DNA from: Hadarchaeum sp964343275
Lineage (GTDB): Archaea; Hadarchaeota; Hadarchaeia; Hadarchaeales; Hadarchaeaceae
Direction: 5' to 3'
DNA length: 43,881 nt
NCBI GenBank assembly: GCA_964343275.1
Contig: CAYFIY010000011.1
Span: forward strand, 1-43,881
Position 1 is the first letter of the stretch. Each line of letters starts with the position of its first letter. This document shows positions 6,935 to 16,178 of the stretch, in pieces. Both the position numbers and the translations under genes were made by a program. Below the pieces are notes generated by a model that was given only the letters and a program-made list of their open reading frames with translations, was not told the DNA's origin and ran no database searches.

Positions 6935-9277
6935 ATGGCACCAGATGCGAAGATTAAGCTAAAAGAACTTGTGACCGATACCTTAAAGGTAAAAGGTCTA
7001 GAGTTCACAGTCGGGAAGATAATTGAGGAATGGGAAGAGACCCCAGGGCCAACACCTATGCCGGGGATGGATACTTTACGTGAGTGGGATCTTAAGCTTT
7101 TGAAAAAATACAAGCCATTCTACATGCCATTTTGCGATCTCTGTTGTCTGTGTACCATGGGGAAGTGCGACCTGACAAACGGAAAGCGCGGAGCATGCGG
7201 GATTGATGTAGCCACTCAGCAATCCCGATACGATTTATTAATGGCCACCGTTGGAGCGGCTTCCCATTGTACCCATGCAAGAGACCTGGTGGATCTCTCC
7301 ATAGATAAGTATGGGCATGACCAGCCAATTGATGTTGGGGGGACAAACGTAGCGCTCGAGGCTCCCAACCTACGTTTGATAACGGGCATAAAACCCACAA
7401 AAATGGGCGATCTCGAAAGAGCTTTGGAATACTGTGAGTCCCAACTAGTTCAGTTGCTCTCCTCTACACATACGGGACAGGAAGGGAATAACCTAGACTA
7501 TGAGTCAAAGATTTTCCATACCGGCCTGATTGACCACGTGGTAATGGAAATCGGCGATATCGCTCAGATTACCACGTATAATTTCCCTAAAGCCGATCCA
7601 GAGACTCCTTTTGTGGATCTTGGCATGGGTTGTGTCGACTCTTCCAAACCAGTCATCTTGGTAATTGGGCATAACGCCCCATCCGCCATAGAGATACAAG
7701 ATTATCTGAAGAAGGAGGGGTTGGAGGAAAAGATAGAATTCTGTGGATTGTGTTGCTCGTCTCACGACGCTGCAAGACATCGTCATTCAAATGTCAAGAT
7801 AGTTGGTCCGCTCTCGTGGGAATTGAGGTTCATTCGAAGCGGCGTTCCAGATGTGATAATCATAGATATGCAGTGTATACGAACCGATACTTTGATAGAG
7901 GCACAGAAGATTAAGGCACCGGTTATAGCCACTTCATCACAAAACATGCAAGGTTTGCCAAATCTCACTTCATCTCCTGCGGACGAAATCGTCGATGGGA
8001 TCGTAGATGACAGATGGCCAGGAGCTTACATTTCAAAACCGGAAAGGGCCGGAGAAACAGCGGTTAAACTGGCAATGAAAATCGCTCCAAAAAGAAAAAA
8101 GTTCAAAACATCGCTCAGTGAAGAAACAATAATCGAGGAGTCTAAAAAATGTACACGATGCGACCTCTGTAGACGAGCTTGTCCGAATGATTTACCCATA
8201 CCTAAAGCTACTACGGCTGCCAGCAAGGGAGATCTTCAGAAACTTACCGACCTTTATGACGCATGTATAGCGTGTGGGCGCTGTGAAGGGGTCTGTCCTT
8301 TTCTAAAACCGTTTACCCTCATACAGGGAGCGTCCAAGGTAAAGATAGCTGGAGAAAAAAGTAAAATGAGGACTGGTAGAGGTGCAATTCAGGATACCGA
8401 GATAAGACGCGTTGGATATCCGGTTGTAGTTGGGGAAATCCCTGGAGTAGTAGCGATAGTCGGCTGCTCAAACTACCAAGATGATTGGAAAACAGTTGGT
8501 AATATAGCTAAGGAGTTCGCAAAGCGTAGGTATATCGTGACTACTTCGGGATGTGCCGCGATGGCTATAGCCCTTAACAAAGATGAGGAGGGCGTAAGCC
8601 CCTATGAAAAGCACTCCGGTAGTTTCGATGCTGGTGGTCTGGTCAATGTCGGATCATGCGTTGCAAATTCTCATATATCTGGGGCGGCCATAAAAATCGC
8701 CAATATCTTCGCCAAACGCAAACTCCATTCAAACTATGAAGAAATCGCCGACTACATCCATAATCGGGTGGGAGCTGTGGGCCTTGCTTGGGGTGCCTAT
8801 TCTCAGAAAGCTTTTTCCATTGGCGCTGGCTTCTGGAGGCTCGGTATTCCAGTAATAGTCGGACCTCACGGGGCTAAATACAGACGCATGCTCCTCGGGA
8901 GAAAGGACCACGAAGAGGACTGGTATGTAATAGATGCTCGAACTGGGAAAAATGTTTACGTAGGGCCGACACCGGAACATCTATTCTGCGCCGCTGAAAG
9001 TCAGGAGGAGGCGATGGTCATGATCCCCAAGCTTTGTATGAGGCCCAGTGATACTACAAAAGGCAGGGCTATTAAACTCACAAACTACATAGACCTGCAC
9101 AAGAGAATGTACGGGATAATACCCGACGACATCCACCTTTTCGTTCGCACGGGTGGAGACATCCCAATAACCATGAAGGATGAAGTTACGGAGTTTCTCC
9201 AACAGAAAGATTGGAAAGAAAAGGAAATCCCTGACCCGACCTTACTCCCGAGGATGGTCAGGACGAAAGGTGAATAA
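6935..9277 (+). CDS. cdhA: CO dehydrogenase/acetyl-CoA synthase alpha subunit
   Basis: 780 residues, full length for the archaeal CdhA. It interconverts CO2 and CO at a Ni-Fe-S C-cluster. Cysteines 67, 70, 71, 73 and 78 (FCDLCCLCTMGKC) match the D/B-cluster region. Two ferredoxin-type 4Fe-4S motifs, TRCDLCRRACP near 405 and ACIACGRCEGVCP near 445, distinguish archaeal CdhA from bacterial CooS. C-cluster ligands appear in FCGLCCSSHDAARH near 270, GCSNYQDDW near 510, TTSGCAAMAI near 540 and NVGSCVANSH near 570. It is the first gene of cdhABCDE and is separated from cdhB by 2 bp. In an autotroph or acetogen it would supply CO to the A-cluster; in the other direction it oxidises acetyl carbonyl. 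Confidence 0.96.
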   Translation: MAPDAKIKLKELVTDTLKVKGLEFTVGKIIEEWEETPGPTPMPGMDTLREWDLKLLKKYKPFYMPFCDLCCLCTMGKCDLTNGKRGACGIDVATQQSRYDLLMATVGAASHCTHARDLVDLSIDKYGHDQPIDVGGTNVALEAPNLRLITGIKPTKMGDLERALEYCESQLVQLLSSTHTGQEGNNLDYESKIFHTGLIDHVVMEIGDIAQITTYNFPKADPETPFVDLGMGCVDSSKPVILVIGHNAPSAIEIQDYLKKEGLEEKIEFCGLCCSSHDAARHRHSNVKIVGPLSWELRFIRSGVPDVIIIDMQCIRTDTLIEAQKIKAPVIATSSQNMQGLPNLTSSPADEIVDGIVDDRWPGAYISKPERAGETAVKLAMKIAPKRKKFKTSLSEETIIEESKKCTRCDLCRRACPNDLPIPKATTAASKGDLQKLTDLYDACIACGRCEGVCPFLKPFTLIQGASKVKIAGEKSKMRTGRGAIQDTEIRRVGYPVVVGEIPGVVAIVGCSNYQDDWKTVGNIAKEFAKRRYIVTTSGCAAMAIALNKDEEGVSPYEKHSGSFDAGGLVNVGSCVANSHISGAAIKIANIFAKRKLHSNYEEIADYIHNRVGAVGLAWGAYSQKAFSIGAGFWRLGIPVIVGPHGAKYRRMLLGRKDHEEDWYVIDARTGKNVYVGPTPEHLFCAAESQEEAMVMIPKLCMRPSDTTKGRAIKLTNYIDLHKRMYGIIPDDIHLFVRTGGDIPITMKDEVTEFLQQKDWKEKEIPDPTLLPRMVRTKGE

Positions 9278-9279
9278 GT

Positions 9280-9816
9280 ATGGCCGAACCTTGGCAAAAA
9301 GCGGAAATCTCCGCAACATTGAGGGCATCAGTGATCAAGGAGTCAGAACAAGCCGTTGCGGTCATAAAGAGAGCAAAAAATCCCATTCTTATTGTGGGGC
9401 ATGAATCAGTGGAGACTGAGGGAAACGGAAAAAAGCCCATAGAATACGTCATTAAGCTATCTAAAAATGGAAACATTCCAATCGTCGCCACGGCACAGAC
9501 CGTGGGCGAGTTCTTGAAAAGGGGGTACCAACCGTCCGCCTGGATGTCGGCGCTGGAGATAGGGAGCAGACTCGCAGATTCGGATTGGAGTTTATCGGGG
9601 AATGGAAATCACGACCTCGCAATTTTCCTAGGGATCCCCTACACCTTAGAATGGACCATATTATCGGGACTCAAACATCTTGCCCCCCACATCAAAACCA
9701 TGGCTCTAGACCGGTTCCACCACCAACACTCTAATTTTTCATTCCCAAACCTGAAACCAGATATATGGCAACAAAAGATGGATGAGATAGCGATAGGTGT
9801 TGCTGATGGAGAATAA
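9280..9816 (+). CDS. cdhB: CO dehydrogenase/acetyl-CoA synthase epsilon subunit
   Basis: 178 residues, matching CdhB, the small Rossmann-like subunit that packs against CdhA in the alpha2-epsilon2 component. The core begins AVAVIKRAKNPILIVGHESVE, with a beta-strand and glycine turn resembling a nucleotide-binding fold, and includes PIVATAQTVGEFLKRG and FLGIPYTLEWTILSGLKHL. Its precise role is uncertain; electron transfer through FAD has been proposed for the methanogen protein. It starts 2 bp after cdhA stops and overlaps the start of cdhC, so the three genes form a tight translational unit. Presence of this subunit marks the complex as archaeal type. Confidence 0.92.
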   Translation: MAEPWQKAEISATLRASVIKESEQAVAVIKRAKNPILIVGHESVETEGNGKKPIEYVIKLSKNGNIPIVATAQTVGEFLKRGYQPSAWMSALEIGSRLADSDWSLSGNGNHDLAIFLGIPYTLEWTILSGLKHLAPHIKTMALDRFHHQHSNFSFPNLKPDIWQQKMDEIAIGVADGE

Positions 9817-11242
9817 AGCCACGGATGATACCTGCGGGGAAAAAGTCATTGCCTCGGGTCCTAAGAAGGGAACCTTCGGAGATATTCCGGTAGAAGTTGG
9901 TCTAGTCTATGAAGGTGAAAGAATAAGAAAGCCCGATATGTATGTTGAATTCGGTGGAACAAAAGTAGACCACAAATTTGAACTTCTCAGTGTAAAGAGG
10001 CCAGACGAAGTCGAAGACGGCAAAGTGGAGGTCTTGGGGCCTGAGCTGAAAGAACTATCTGAAGGAAGTTCGAATTCTCTTGGAGTCTACGTCCAGGTAT
10101 CCGGCACCAAGCTGGAGGAGGAGATGGAGGGTGTTTTCGAACGACGCATCCACTATTTCATGAACTATATCGAGGGGTTCATGCACCTAAACCAACGTTA
10201 CGATATCTGGCTTCGCGTGAACAAGAAATCTGTGGAGAAAGGTTTGACCCTAAAGCACATTGGGGGGGTGTTGAAGCGCTTGTACAAGAGTGAGCTGCCG
10301 ATCATTGAGAAGATTCAAATTACTTTCACCACGGAGCCAACTGAAGTTGAGAAGATATATCAGGAGGCCATGAAAGTTTACAAAGCCCGTGATGAAAAAG
10401 CTCGTGGCCTTAAGGACGAAGATGTGGATGTCTTTTACGGATGCAAACTCTGCCAGTCTTTTGCCCCTACACACCTCTGCATTATAACGCCACAGAGATA
10501 CGCGAATTGCGGGGCGTTGAGTTGGTTCGACGGGAGAGCGTCATCGATAGCGGACCCCAAAGGCTCACTTTTCGAGATCAAGAAGGGAAAAACCATCGAT
10601 GAATTTGCGGGGGAGTACGAGGACATCAACAACGTGATGAAGGAGAAGACACTGGGAGAAATCAAAAAAGTACAACTATATACCTCGTTCGGAACCCCTC
10701 ACACATCCTGTGGCTGTTTTGAGGGGGTGGCCTTCTTCATACCGGAGGTCGACGGAATAGGGCTCATTCATCGAGATTTCAATGGAACCGCTGTCAACGG
10801 ATTGAGATTCTCGGCGATGGCAGATTCTACGTCTGGAGGTAGACAGGTGGACGGCTTCCATGGCGTTTCGATCGAGTACATGAGATCACCCAAGTTCCTT
10901 CAGGTGGACGGCGGCTGGAACAGGGTGGTTTGGGCACCTTCCGAGCTGAAGGAGAGAGTTAAGGCCTTCGCTCCCAATGATATCGTGGACAAAGTGGCGA
11001 CCGAAAAGAACGTTGGTAACATTGAGGAGTTGAAAAGTTTTCTCGAGTCCCAAGCACATCCCGTAGTTGAGAGGTGGAAGGCAATCCCAGCTAAAACAGC
11101 CCCCCCTGAAGAATCCGCGCCACTAACTGAACCGACAATTGTGGGGTCTGTGCCTGAAATCGCTCTGCCCACAAGTGGTGGATTCACCGTAGTCCTCAAG
11201 GACGCTAAAATCTACGCTAAAAAAGTCATATTCAGAAAGTAA
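9806..11242 (+). CDS. cdhC: acetyl-CoA synthase beta subunit (A-cluster)
   Basis: About 478 residues. CdhC assembles acetyl-CoA from CO, methyl-corrinoid and CoA at the Ni-Ni-[4Fe4S] A-cluster. Ligand cysteines are in YGCKLCQSF (near 212), CGALSWFDGRA (near 235) and HTSCGCFEGVAFF (near 300), the order found in ACS. The archaeal form lacks the N-terminal CODH-binding domain of bacterial AcsB, as here. The C-terminus ends in SGGFTVVLKDAKIY after a Pro/Ala-rich linker. I chose the ATG at 9806, which overlaps the cdhB stop and has GGTG 5-8 bases upstream; a GTG at 9797 would add three residues. A 40-bp gap with GGAGGAA separates it from cdhD. Confidence 0.95.
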   Translation: MENKATDDTCGEKVIASGPKKGTFGDIPVEVGLVYEGERIRKPDMYVEFGGTKVDHKFELLSVKRPDEVEDGKVEVLGPELKELSEGSSNSLGVYVQVSGTKLEEEMEGVFERRIHYFMNYIEGFMHLNQRYDIWLRVNKKSVEKGLTLKHIGGVLKRLYKSELPIIEKIQITFTTEPTEVEKIYQEAMKVYKARDEKARGLKDEDVDVFYGCKLCQSFAPTHLCIITPQRYANCGALSWFDGRASSIADPKGSLFEIKKGKTIDEFAGEYEDINNVMKEKTLGEIKKVQLYTSFGTPHTSCGCFEGVAFFIPEVDGIGLIHRDFNGTAVNGLRFSAMADSTSGGRQVDGFHGVSIEYMRSPKFLQVDGGWNRVVWAPSELKERVKAFAPNDIVDKVATEKNVGNIEELKSFLESQAHPVVERWKAIPAKTAPPEESAPLTEPTIVGSVPEIALPTSGGFTVVLKDAKIYAKKVIFRK

Positions 11243-11282
11243 AGGGAGGAATAAATTATAGTTCTAGTTTAGGAAGGCTAAC

Positions 11283-12452
11283 ATGACAAAAGACAAAGAA
11301 CTAATGAAAAAAATAAGCGACGGGTTCATCAATAACATCCTAGAACAGGGAGAATTGGAATTCGAAGATGTAACGTTCGATGTTGGAGAACTTGAACTCA
11401 GATTTTCACCCATTGTCAGGAAAGCTGTTCAGCTGAAAAAAATTCTAGAGCTAGCCAAGTTGGAATTCACCCCTCTGAATATAGAGTGGATTGGCAAGGT
11501 TGAGGAAGTCAGACTGGGAGCTACGGCCAACGATGGTGGAACTAGAGATACCACTTACGTGATAGGCGGCGAAGGCGCAGCAGCTTTTTACAATTTCGAG
11601 CAGACCATGCCGCATCCACCCGTAGTTTCCATGGACGTGTTCGACACCAAAATTCACCTCCCCAAGGCAATCAGAGACCAGTTCGGGGATGTCTTAGAAG
11701 ACCCTGCCCAGTGGGCTAAGATGTGCGTAGAGAAGTACGGTGCCCAGATGGTCAATCTTCATCTTATAAGCACCGACCCTTATCTCAAGGACACCTCTCC
11801 AAAAGACTCTGTCAAAATCCTCGAAGAGGTCCTGCAGGCCGTGAAGGTTCCACTTTGTGTGGGGGGTTCAGGAAATCCAGTCAAAGATGTCGAAATTTTT
11901 GAGAAGGTGACCGAGGTGGGTGAAAGACTGCTGATAAACTCCATCAACCTAGACATGGATCTTGAGAGAGTCACCAAACCCATCAAGGAACACGGACATG
12001 TAGCCGTCGCTTTTACCCAGATGAACATGGACAAAGCCAGAGAACTCAACCGAAGGCTCTACGATTACCTGCCAAGGGACCAAATTGTTATAGACACGAA
12101 CTGTTCGGGAATCGGCTACGGTCTAGAACACGGCTTCACTACCGCGGAGAGGGCCAGGCTGGCAGCCTTAAAAGGCGACCGAGAGCTTCAACACCCCATA
12201 TCCCTGGGGATATCCAACGCCTGGGCCCCTAGAGAGGCTTGGCTCGACATGGACCCAATCTGGGGGCCTAGGGAGATCAGGGGGCCGTTATGGGAGACAA
12301 TTACCGCTCTGTCCATGTTGTTAGTCGGAGCGGACTACCTAATGATGCTCCACCCAACCTCGGTAAATACCGTTAAGGACTTCATAGGTAATTTGTTGAA
12401 TAATAGTAAGAAAACCGAGATATCGGACTGGACATCTGCAAAACTTAGGTGA
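11283..12452 (+). CDS. cdhD: corrinoid iron-sulfur protein small (delta) subunit
   Basis: 389 residues forming a TIM barrel. CdhD together with CdhE is the corrinoid protein that carries the methyl group from methyl-tetrahydromethanopterin to the A-cluster. Recognisable segments are GELELRFSPIVRKA near the N-terminus, VISTDPYLKD-like LHLISTDPYLKD, CVGGSGNPVKDVEIFEKV, NCSGIGYGLEHGFTTAERARLAAL and the C-terminal MLLVGADYLMMLHPTSV. The order and length match methanogen CdhD and bacterial AcsD. The stop overlaps the cdhE GTG by 4 bp, giving coupled translation and equal stoichiometry. No cooC gene interrupts the order, unlike the Methanosarcina cluster, where cooC lies between cdhC and cdhD. Confidence 0.94.
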   Translation: MTKDKELMKKISDGFINNILEQGELEFEDVTFDVGELELRFSPIVRKAVQLKKILELAKLEFTPLNIEWIGKVEEVRLGATANDGGTRDTTYVIGGEGAAAFYNFEQTMPHPPVVSMDVFDTKIHLPKAIRDQFGDVLEDPAQWAKMCVEKYGAQMVNLHLISTDPYLKDTSPKDSVKILEEVLQAVKVPLCVGGSGNPVKDVEIFEKVTEVGERLLINSINLDMDLERVTKPIKEHGHVAVAFTQMNMDKARELNRRLYDYLPRDQIVIDTNCSGIGYGLEHGFTTAERARLAALKGDRELQHPISLGISNAWAPREAWLDMDPIWGPREIRGPLWETITALSMLLVGADYLMMLHPTSVNTVKDFIGNLLNNSKKTEISDWTSAKLR

Positions 12453-13864
12453 TCGAAGTGCCTTGGAAAGCTATCAGCCCGCTCAAAATTTACGGTTTGC
12501 TCCCGAGGACCAACTGTAGGAGATGCGAGATGGAGAACTGTATGGCATTCGCCGTGCGTCTGGCGAACATGGAAGTGGAGATTGACATGTGCCCCCCTAT
12601 GTTAGAAGAGGAAAAATACAGAAAGAGCTATCTGGAATTGACAAACACTCTACACCCACCGGTAAAACAGGTGGAATTTGGGAGTACGGATAGAAAGGTG
12701 ATAGTGGGTGGAGAATACGTCATGCACAGGCACGAACTTACTTACAAGAACCCAACGGTTTTTGCATTAGATATTGATGACGAAATGGATGACAAGGAAG
12801 TAACAAGGAGATTAAAATTCGTCGAGGATTTCAGCTACATTTATATAGGAACCGAGATGAAGCTCGATGCCTTGGCCATCAGATCGGTTTCCAATGACCG
12901 CCAGAAATTTAAAAATGTCGTCAAATTTGTGAGGGAAAAGACGAACTTGCCTCTCATCCTATGTTCATTAAACTCCAAAATCATCGAGACAGGGCTATCT
13001 GTTTTAGAGAGAGATAAACCCCTGATTTACGCAGTCACGAAAGAAAATTGGAAAGAGATGTCTGAACTCTCCAGAAAAAGAGGTTGCCCCATGGCCGTCT
13101 CTTCCCCGAACGACATGAATACTTTGGTATCATTGACCCAAACCCTGCAGGGAAATGGGGTAAATGACCTAGTACTAGATCCCGGGACATTCCCAGGTAA
13201 TGGCCTGTCGAAAACCATCGATGCTTTAACCATGCTCAGGTGGAAAGCTTGCAACGACAGGGACAAACTATTAGGGTACCCGCTGATGGGAACTCCTATA
13301 ACTACCTGGATGGGGGATGAAGATGACCAAACCAAATGTTGGCGCGAAAGTATTACCACTGCTGCATTGATAGATCGATACACGGACCTGTTGATACTAC
13401 ACGGCACGGAAGGATGGGGATTACTGCCAAACATCATCTTGAGGTTCAACATATACACGGACCCGAAAAAGCCGGTTTCTGTGAAACCAGGTCTAAAAGC
13501 CATAGGCAACCCCGATGAGAAATCACCCGTAATGGTGACCAGCAACTTCGCCCTCACATACTATATCGTCTCCGGTGACATCGAGTCCGGAAAAATCAAT
13601 TGCCATCTTATAGTGGCCGACTCCGAAGGGATGGCCTTGGAAGCCGCCGTTGCAGGTAGAGAATTTTCCGCAAAAGAAGTAGCGGATGCTATCAAAGAAT
13701 CTGGGATAGAGGGGATGATAAAACACAGAAATATTATAATCCCAGGTTTGGCGGCTAGACTATCTGGAGAGATTGAAGAGGCGACTGGATGGAAAGTGAT
13801 AGTGGGACCTAGGGACTCCTCAGGAATACCTAAGTTCATTCAGGAAAAATGGAAAAACAAATGA
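12449..13864 (+). CDS. cdhE: corrinoid iron-sulfur protein large (gamma) subunit
   Basis: 471 residues from a GTG start that overlaps cdhD by 4 bp. An N-terminal 4Fe-4S domain has cysteines 23, 26, 31 and 48 (TNCRRCEMENCMAFA, then DMCPPM). A TIM barrel and a C-terminal cobalamin-binding Rossmann domain follow, where SNFALTYYIVSGDIES and LAARLSGEIEEATGWKV are typical. The FeS cluster supplies the electron that reduces Co(II) to Co(I), and the barrel docks the methyltransferase. In the archaeal complex the subunit may itself accept methyl from methyl-H4MPT. It is the last gene of the operon and converges with the RACo-like gene only 4 bp away. Confidence 0.94.
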   Translation: MIEVPWKAISPLKIYGLLPRTNCRRCEMENCMAFAVRLANMEVEIDMCPPMLEEEKYRKSYLELTNTLHPPVKQVEFGSTDRKVIVGGEYVMHRHELTYKNPTVFALDIDDEMDDKEVTRRLKFVEDFSYIYIGTEMKLDALAIRSVSNDRQKFKNVVKFVREKTNLPLILCSLNSKIIETGLSVLERDKPLIYAVTKENWKEMSELSRKRGCPMAVSSPNDMNTLVSLTQTLQGNGVNDLVLDPGTFPGNGLSKTIDALTMLRWKACNDRDKLLGYPLMGTPITTWMGDEDDQTKCWRESITTAALIDRYTDLLILHGTEGWGLLPNIILRFNIYTDPKKPVSVKPGLKAIGNPDEKSPVMVTSNFALTYYIVSGDIESGKINCHLIVADSEGMALEAAVAGREFSAKEVADAIKESGIEGMIKHRNIIIPGLAARLSGEIEEATGWKVIVGPRDSSGIPKFIQEKWKNK

Positions 13865-13868
13865 TATG

Positions 13869-15737
13869 TCACCTCTTCCTGCTGGTCTCCCACCAAGTCG
13901 GGAATAGTTCGCGTTTTCCAGGTATAGAATAAGCGGCCGTGTACTCGTCCATGAAATCGGCGTCTTTAAGTAGGTCAAAATAGGTGGTCAGGTGGGCTAT
14001 CTCCTTCGCCTTTTCCATCTGTTCCTGAGATACCAGCGCCAAGTATGCCCCGGACACAGAACCATTTCCGAGGTAAGTCACTTGGGCCTTAGGAAACTCT
14101 GGAAGGAGACCTATTGCCATAGCGCTGTTCAGATCCATGTAGTTGGCAAAAGCACCACACACATATACTTTGACGATGTCATCCACGGATAAGCTCATTT
14201 TTTTTAACATGACAGCCATCGTAGAACAGGCGGCGGCCTTTGAATCAATGAGGTTCATGATATCCTTTTCCGTTATTACGATGTCCCTACTTATGCTGGT
14301 CTCTGGGGCTTGAACCACGACGTATTCATACCCGTCTTCCCCGTGTCTAAGATAGGGGGAATCAAGCTTCTTGTTTATTTTACCCAAGCTATCTAGGATA
14401 CCATTTCTGAACATCTCCGCCATAAGGTCGATCAAGCCAGAACCACATATTCCCTTGGGCCCATTTTCTCCTAAGACGGTGTAGCTGGCTTTCAGGGTAG
14501 AAGGGTCTACATTCAAGTGGTCTATCGCTCCTTCAACGGACCTTATCCCAAACCTTACCCCCCAACCCTCGAGTGCAGGACCCGCCGGTGCGGATGAGGA
14601 TAAAGACCACCCGCTGCTCCCAATGATAGCCTCTACATTCGTCCCGATATCGATAAGCAGAGAAATCTCTTCGGACTCGTACATCTGGGAAAGTAAGACA
14701 CCGCAAACCGCATCCCCACCTAAAAATCTACTGACGCAAGGCAAGCAGTACACCTTCGCTTCCGGGTTGATATCGAGACCAATCGACTGGGCAGCCCTGG
14801 TCAACTGAGCTCTAGGGATTTCAACCTCAGGCGTAAGTAGTAGAGATGCATCCTCTCCCACGAATAAATAAGTCATTACAGTATTTCCGGCGATGCATAC
14901 TTCAGTTATCCAGCCTTTCTGGACTTTATGAAGCGCTGCCACTCTGTCCACTAAATAATTTATAGTTTTGATAGCGGCTTCTTGCATGTTTTTCGCCCCT
15001 TCCGGTCTGTCTACCGTGTACCCTACCCTGGAGACCAAATCCTCTCCGTAAGCGAGTTGTCTGTTATAATCTGATTCAGAACCAATGATCTTCCCAGTAA
15101 CTAGATCAACAAGATAAAGCGTAACCTTCGTGGTCCCAATATCTATCGCCAAGCCGAAGTTTATTTTCGTGGTGTCCCCTACCTCAATATCAAGGATCCC
15201 CCTTGGTTCTACTGTAGCTATTATTAAAGTTAGGCCCTCAACGCCACAACGATTTTTAATAGATTTGAGTTTTAAATCCAGACTAGCATGGACTTCTTGG
15301 ACTTTCACCAATGATTGCAATTTTATAATAAGCTGTTCATGATTTAGACCGCTAAGTTTCTGTGGAGGGACGAACAACTTTCTAACTATTGGATTAACTT
15401 TAATTTCAGGTATAACGGCTTCTGAAAGTATCTTCTGCCCCTCAATCCTCGATTCGGGAGGGATGAGCACCTCACAGTCAGTCTTACAAATAGTTTGACA
15501 TGCTAGCACGTATCCTTGGCCAATTTCCTCTGTCGTTAGTAGCTTTTCTTGCGGATCGTATTTAAAATCGGTTTTCCCTTTTCTTACAATCGCCTTGCAC
15601 TTGCCGCAGTTTCCTTTACCTCCGCAGATGTTCCGAATATTTACCCCTGCTCTTATGGCTATTGCCAGCAAATTGTCATCGAGGGCTGCTAAAGCCCTCT
15701 TTCCATATGGCTGATATACAATCGAAACCTGATTTAT
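13869..15737 (-). CDS. RACo-like reductive activator of the corrinoid protein (unusual start)
   Basis: An N-terminal 2Fe-2S domain (NICGGKGNCGKCKAI, then LACQTICKTDC) is followed by a linker and an ASKHA ATPase-like domain with FGLAIDIGTTKVTLYLVDL and LLIDIGTNVEAIIG. This architecture is that of RACo, which uses ATP to reduce inactive Co(II) in the corrinoid protein. The convergent cdhE gene fits. The first ordinary start is TTG at 15671, but the frame continues upstream through IVYQPYGKRALAALDDN, which supplies the first strand of the ferredoxin fold. No ATG, GTG or TTG lies between that strand and the TAG at 15738-15740, so an ATA (15737) or ATT (15722) start is suspected; GGGGGAG lies just before. 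From 15671 the product would be 600 residues, from 15737 about 622. Confidence 0.85.
   Translation of the reverse strand: MNQVSIVYQPYGKRALAALDDNLLAIAIRAGVNIRNICGGKGNCGKCKAIVRKGKTDFKYDPQEKLLTTEEIGQGYVLACQTICKTDCEVLIPPESRIEGQKILSEAVIPEIKVNPIVRKLFVPPQKLSGLNHEQLIIKLQSLVKVQEVHASLDLKLKSIKNRCGVEGLTLIIATVEPRGILDIEVGDTTKINFGLAIDIGTTKVTLYLVDLVTGKIIGSESDYNRQLAYGEDLVSRVGYTVDRPEGAKNMQEAAIKTINYLVDRVAALHKVQKGWITEVCIAGNTVMTYLFVGEDASLLLTPEVEIPRAQLTRAAQSIGLDINPEAKVYCLPCVSRFLGGDAVCGVLLSQMYESEEISLLIDIGTNVEAIIGSSGWSLSSSAPAGPALEGWGVRFGIRSVEGAIDHLNVDPSTLKASYTVLGENGPKGICGSGLIDLMAEMFRNGILDSLGKINKKLDSPYLRHGEDGYEYVVVQAPETSISRDIVITEKDIMNLIDSKAAACSTMAVMLKKMSLSVDDIVKVYVCGAFANYMDLNSAMAIGLLPEFPKAQVTYLGNGSVSGAYLALVSQEQMEKAKEIAHLTTYFDLLKDADFMDEYTAAYSIPGKRELFPTWWETSRKR
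15681..15699 (-). other. hairpin in the 5' part of the RACo-like gene
   Basis: GAGGGCT-GCTAA-AGCCCTC is a perfect 7-bp stem with a 5-base loop. It lies between the suspected ATA/ATT start and the first TTG of the gene, inside the coding stretch for RALAAL. It could affect translation, or be incidental to codon choice. Confidence 0.4.
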
Positions 15738-15809
15738 CTAGACTCCCCCAACAAATACGCTGGATTGGAAAAGTTTAAGACTTTACCATAATCTGGCAAA
15801 AAGGCATTT

Positions 15810-15826
15810 AATTGGGCTAACCAATT
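15810..15826. promoter_or_regulatory. inverted repeat between divergent RACo-like and EF-Tu-like genes
   Basis: AATTGG-GCTAA-CCAATT is a perfect 6-bp inverted repeat 18 bp before the ATG at 15845 and in the divergent promoter region. It could be an operator; nothing links it to a particular regulator. Confidence 0.3.
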
Positions 15827-15844
15827 TTAATTAGGTGTGGAGGG

Positions 15845-16105
15845 ATGGAAGAAGTAAAGAAAACTCATATCGGAAAGGTGGCCCACTACTATCCCAAGTT
15901 AGGAGTTGGGATAATCGATCTTACTGATGAACTGATAGTAGGGGATAAAATATCAATCGAGGGCGCAACCACAAATGTTCAACAAAATGTAGATTCAATG
16001 GAAATTGAGCACACGAAGTTACAGAGCGCCAAAGCAGAACGGGCAATAGGTCTCAAAGTCGCAAGTAAGATTCGCGAGGGAGACTTGGTTTATAAGCTCG
16101 GTTAA
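15845..16105 (+). CDS. small beta-barrel protein, EF-Tu domain-2-like
   Basis: 86 residues with the pattern of a translation-factor second domain: KIGHV-like HIGKVAHYYPKLGVGIIDL, LIVGDKISIEG and SMEIEHTKLQSA, ending VASKIREGDLVYKL. This is the single-barrel family annotated as translation elongation factor-like in archaea and bacteria. Such proteins have no assigned activity. There is no GTPase domain. The ATG at 15845 has GGTGTGGAGGG directly upstream. It stands alone, divergent from the RACo-like gene and convergent with the ribose-bisphosphate isomerase gene. A role near U32-type peptidases is known for some relatives, but none is seen here. Confidence 0.65.
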   Translation: MEEVKKTHIGKVAHYYPKLGVGIIDLTDELIVGDKISIEGATTNVQQNVDSMEIEHTKLQSAKAERAIGLKVASKIREGDLVYKLG

Positions 16106-16178
16106 CTCGATTGCACGACGATAAACTCTCAAGTGTTCTATCGAACATCTGAGCCTAAAAATGCTTTACCACCAAAAA

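Noticed and set aside
15798..15837. Similarity between AATTGG-type repeats near 15810 and the TAGCCAATTGG stretch near 38802
   Set aside because: Only short, A/T-rich palindromic words are shared; not beyond chance.
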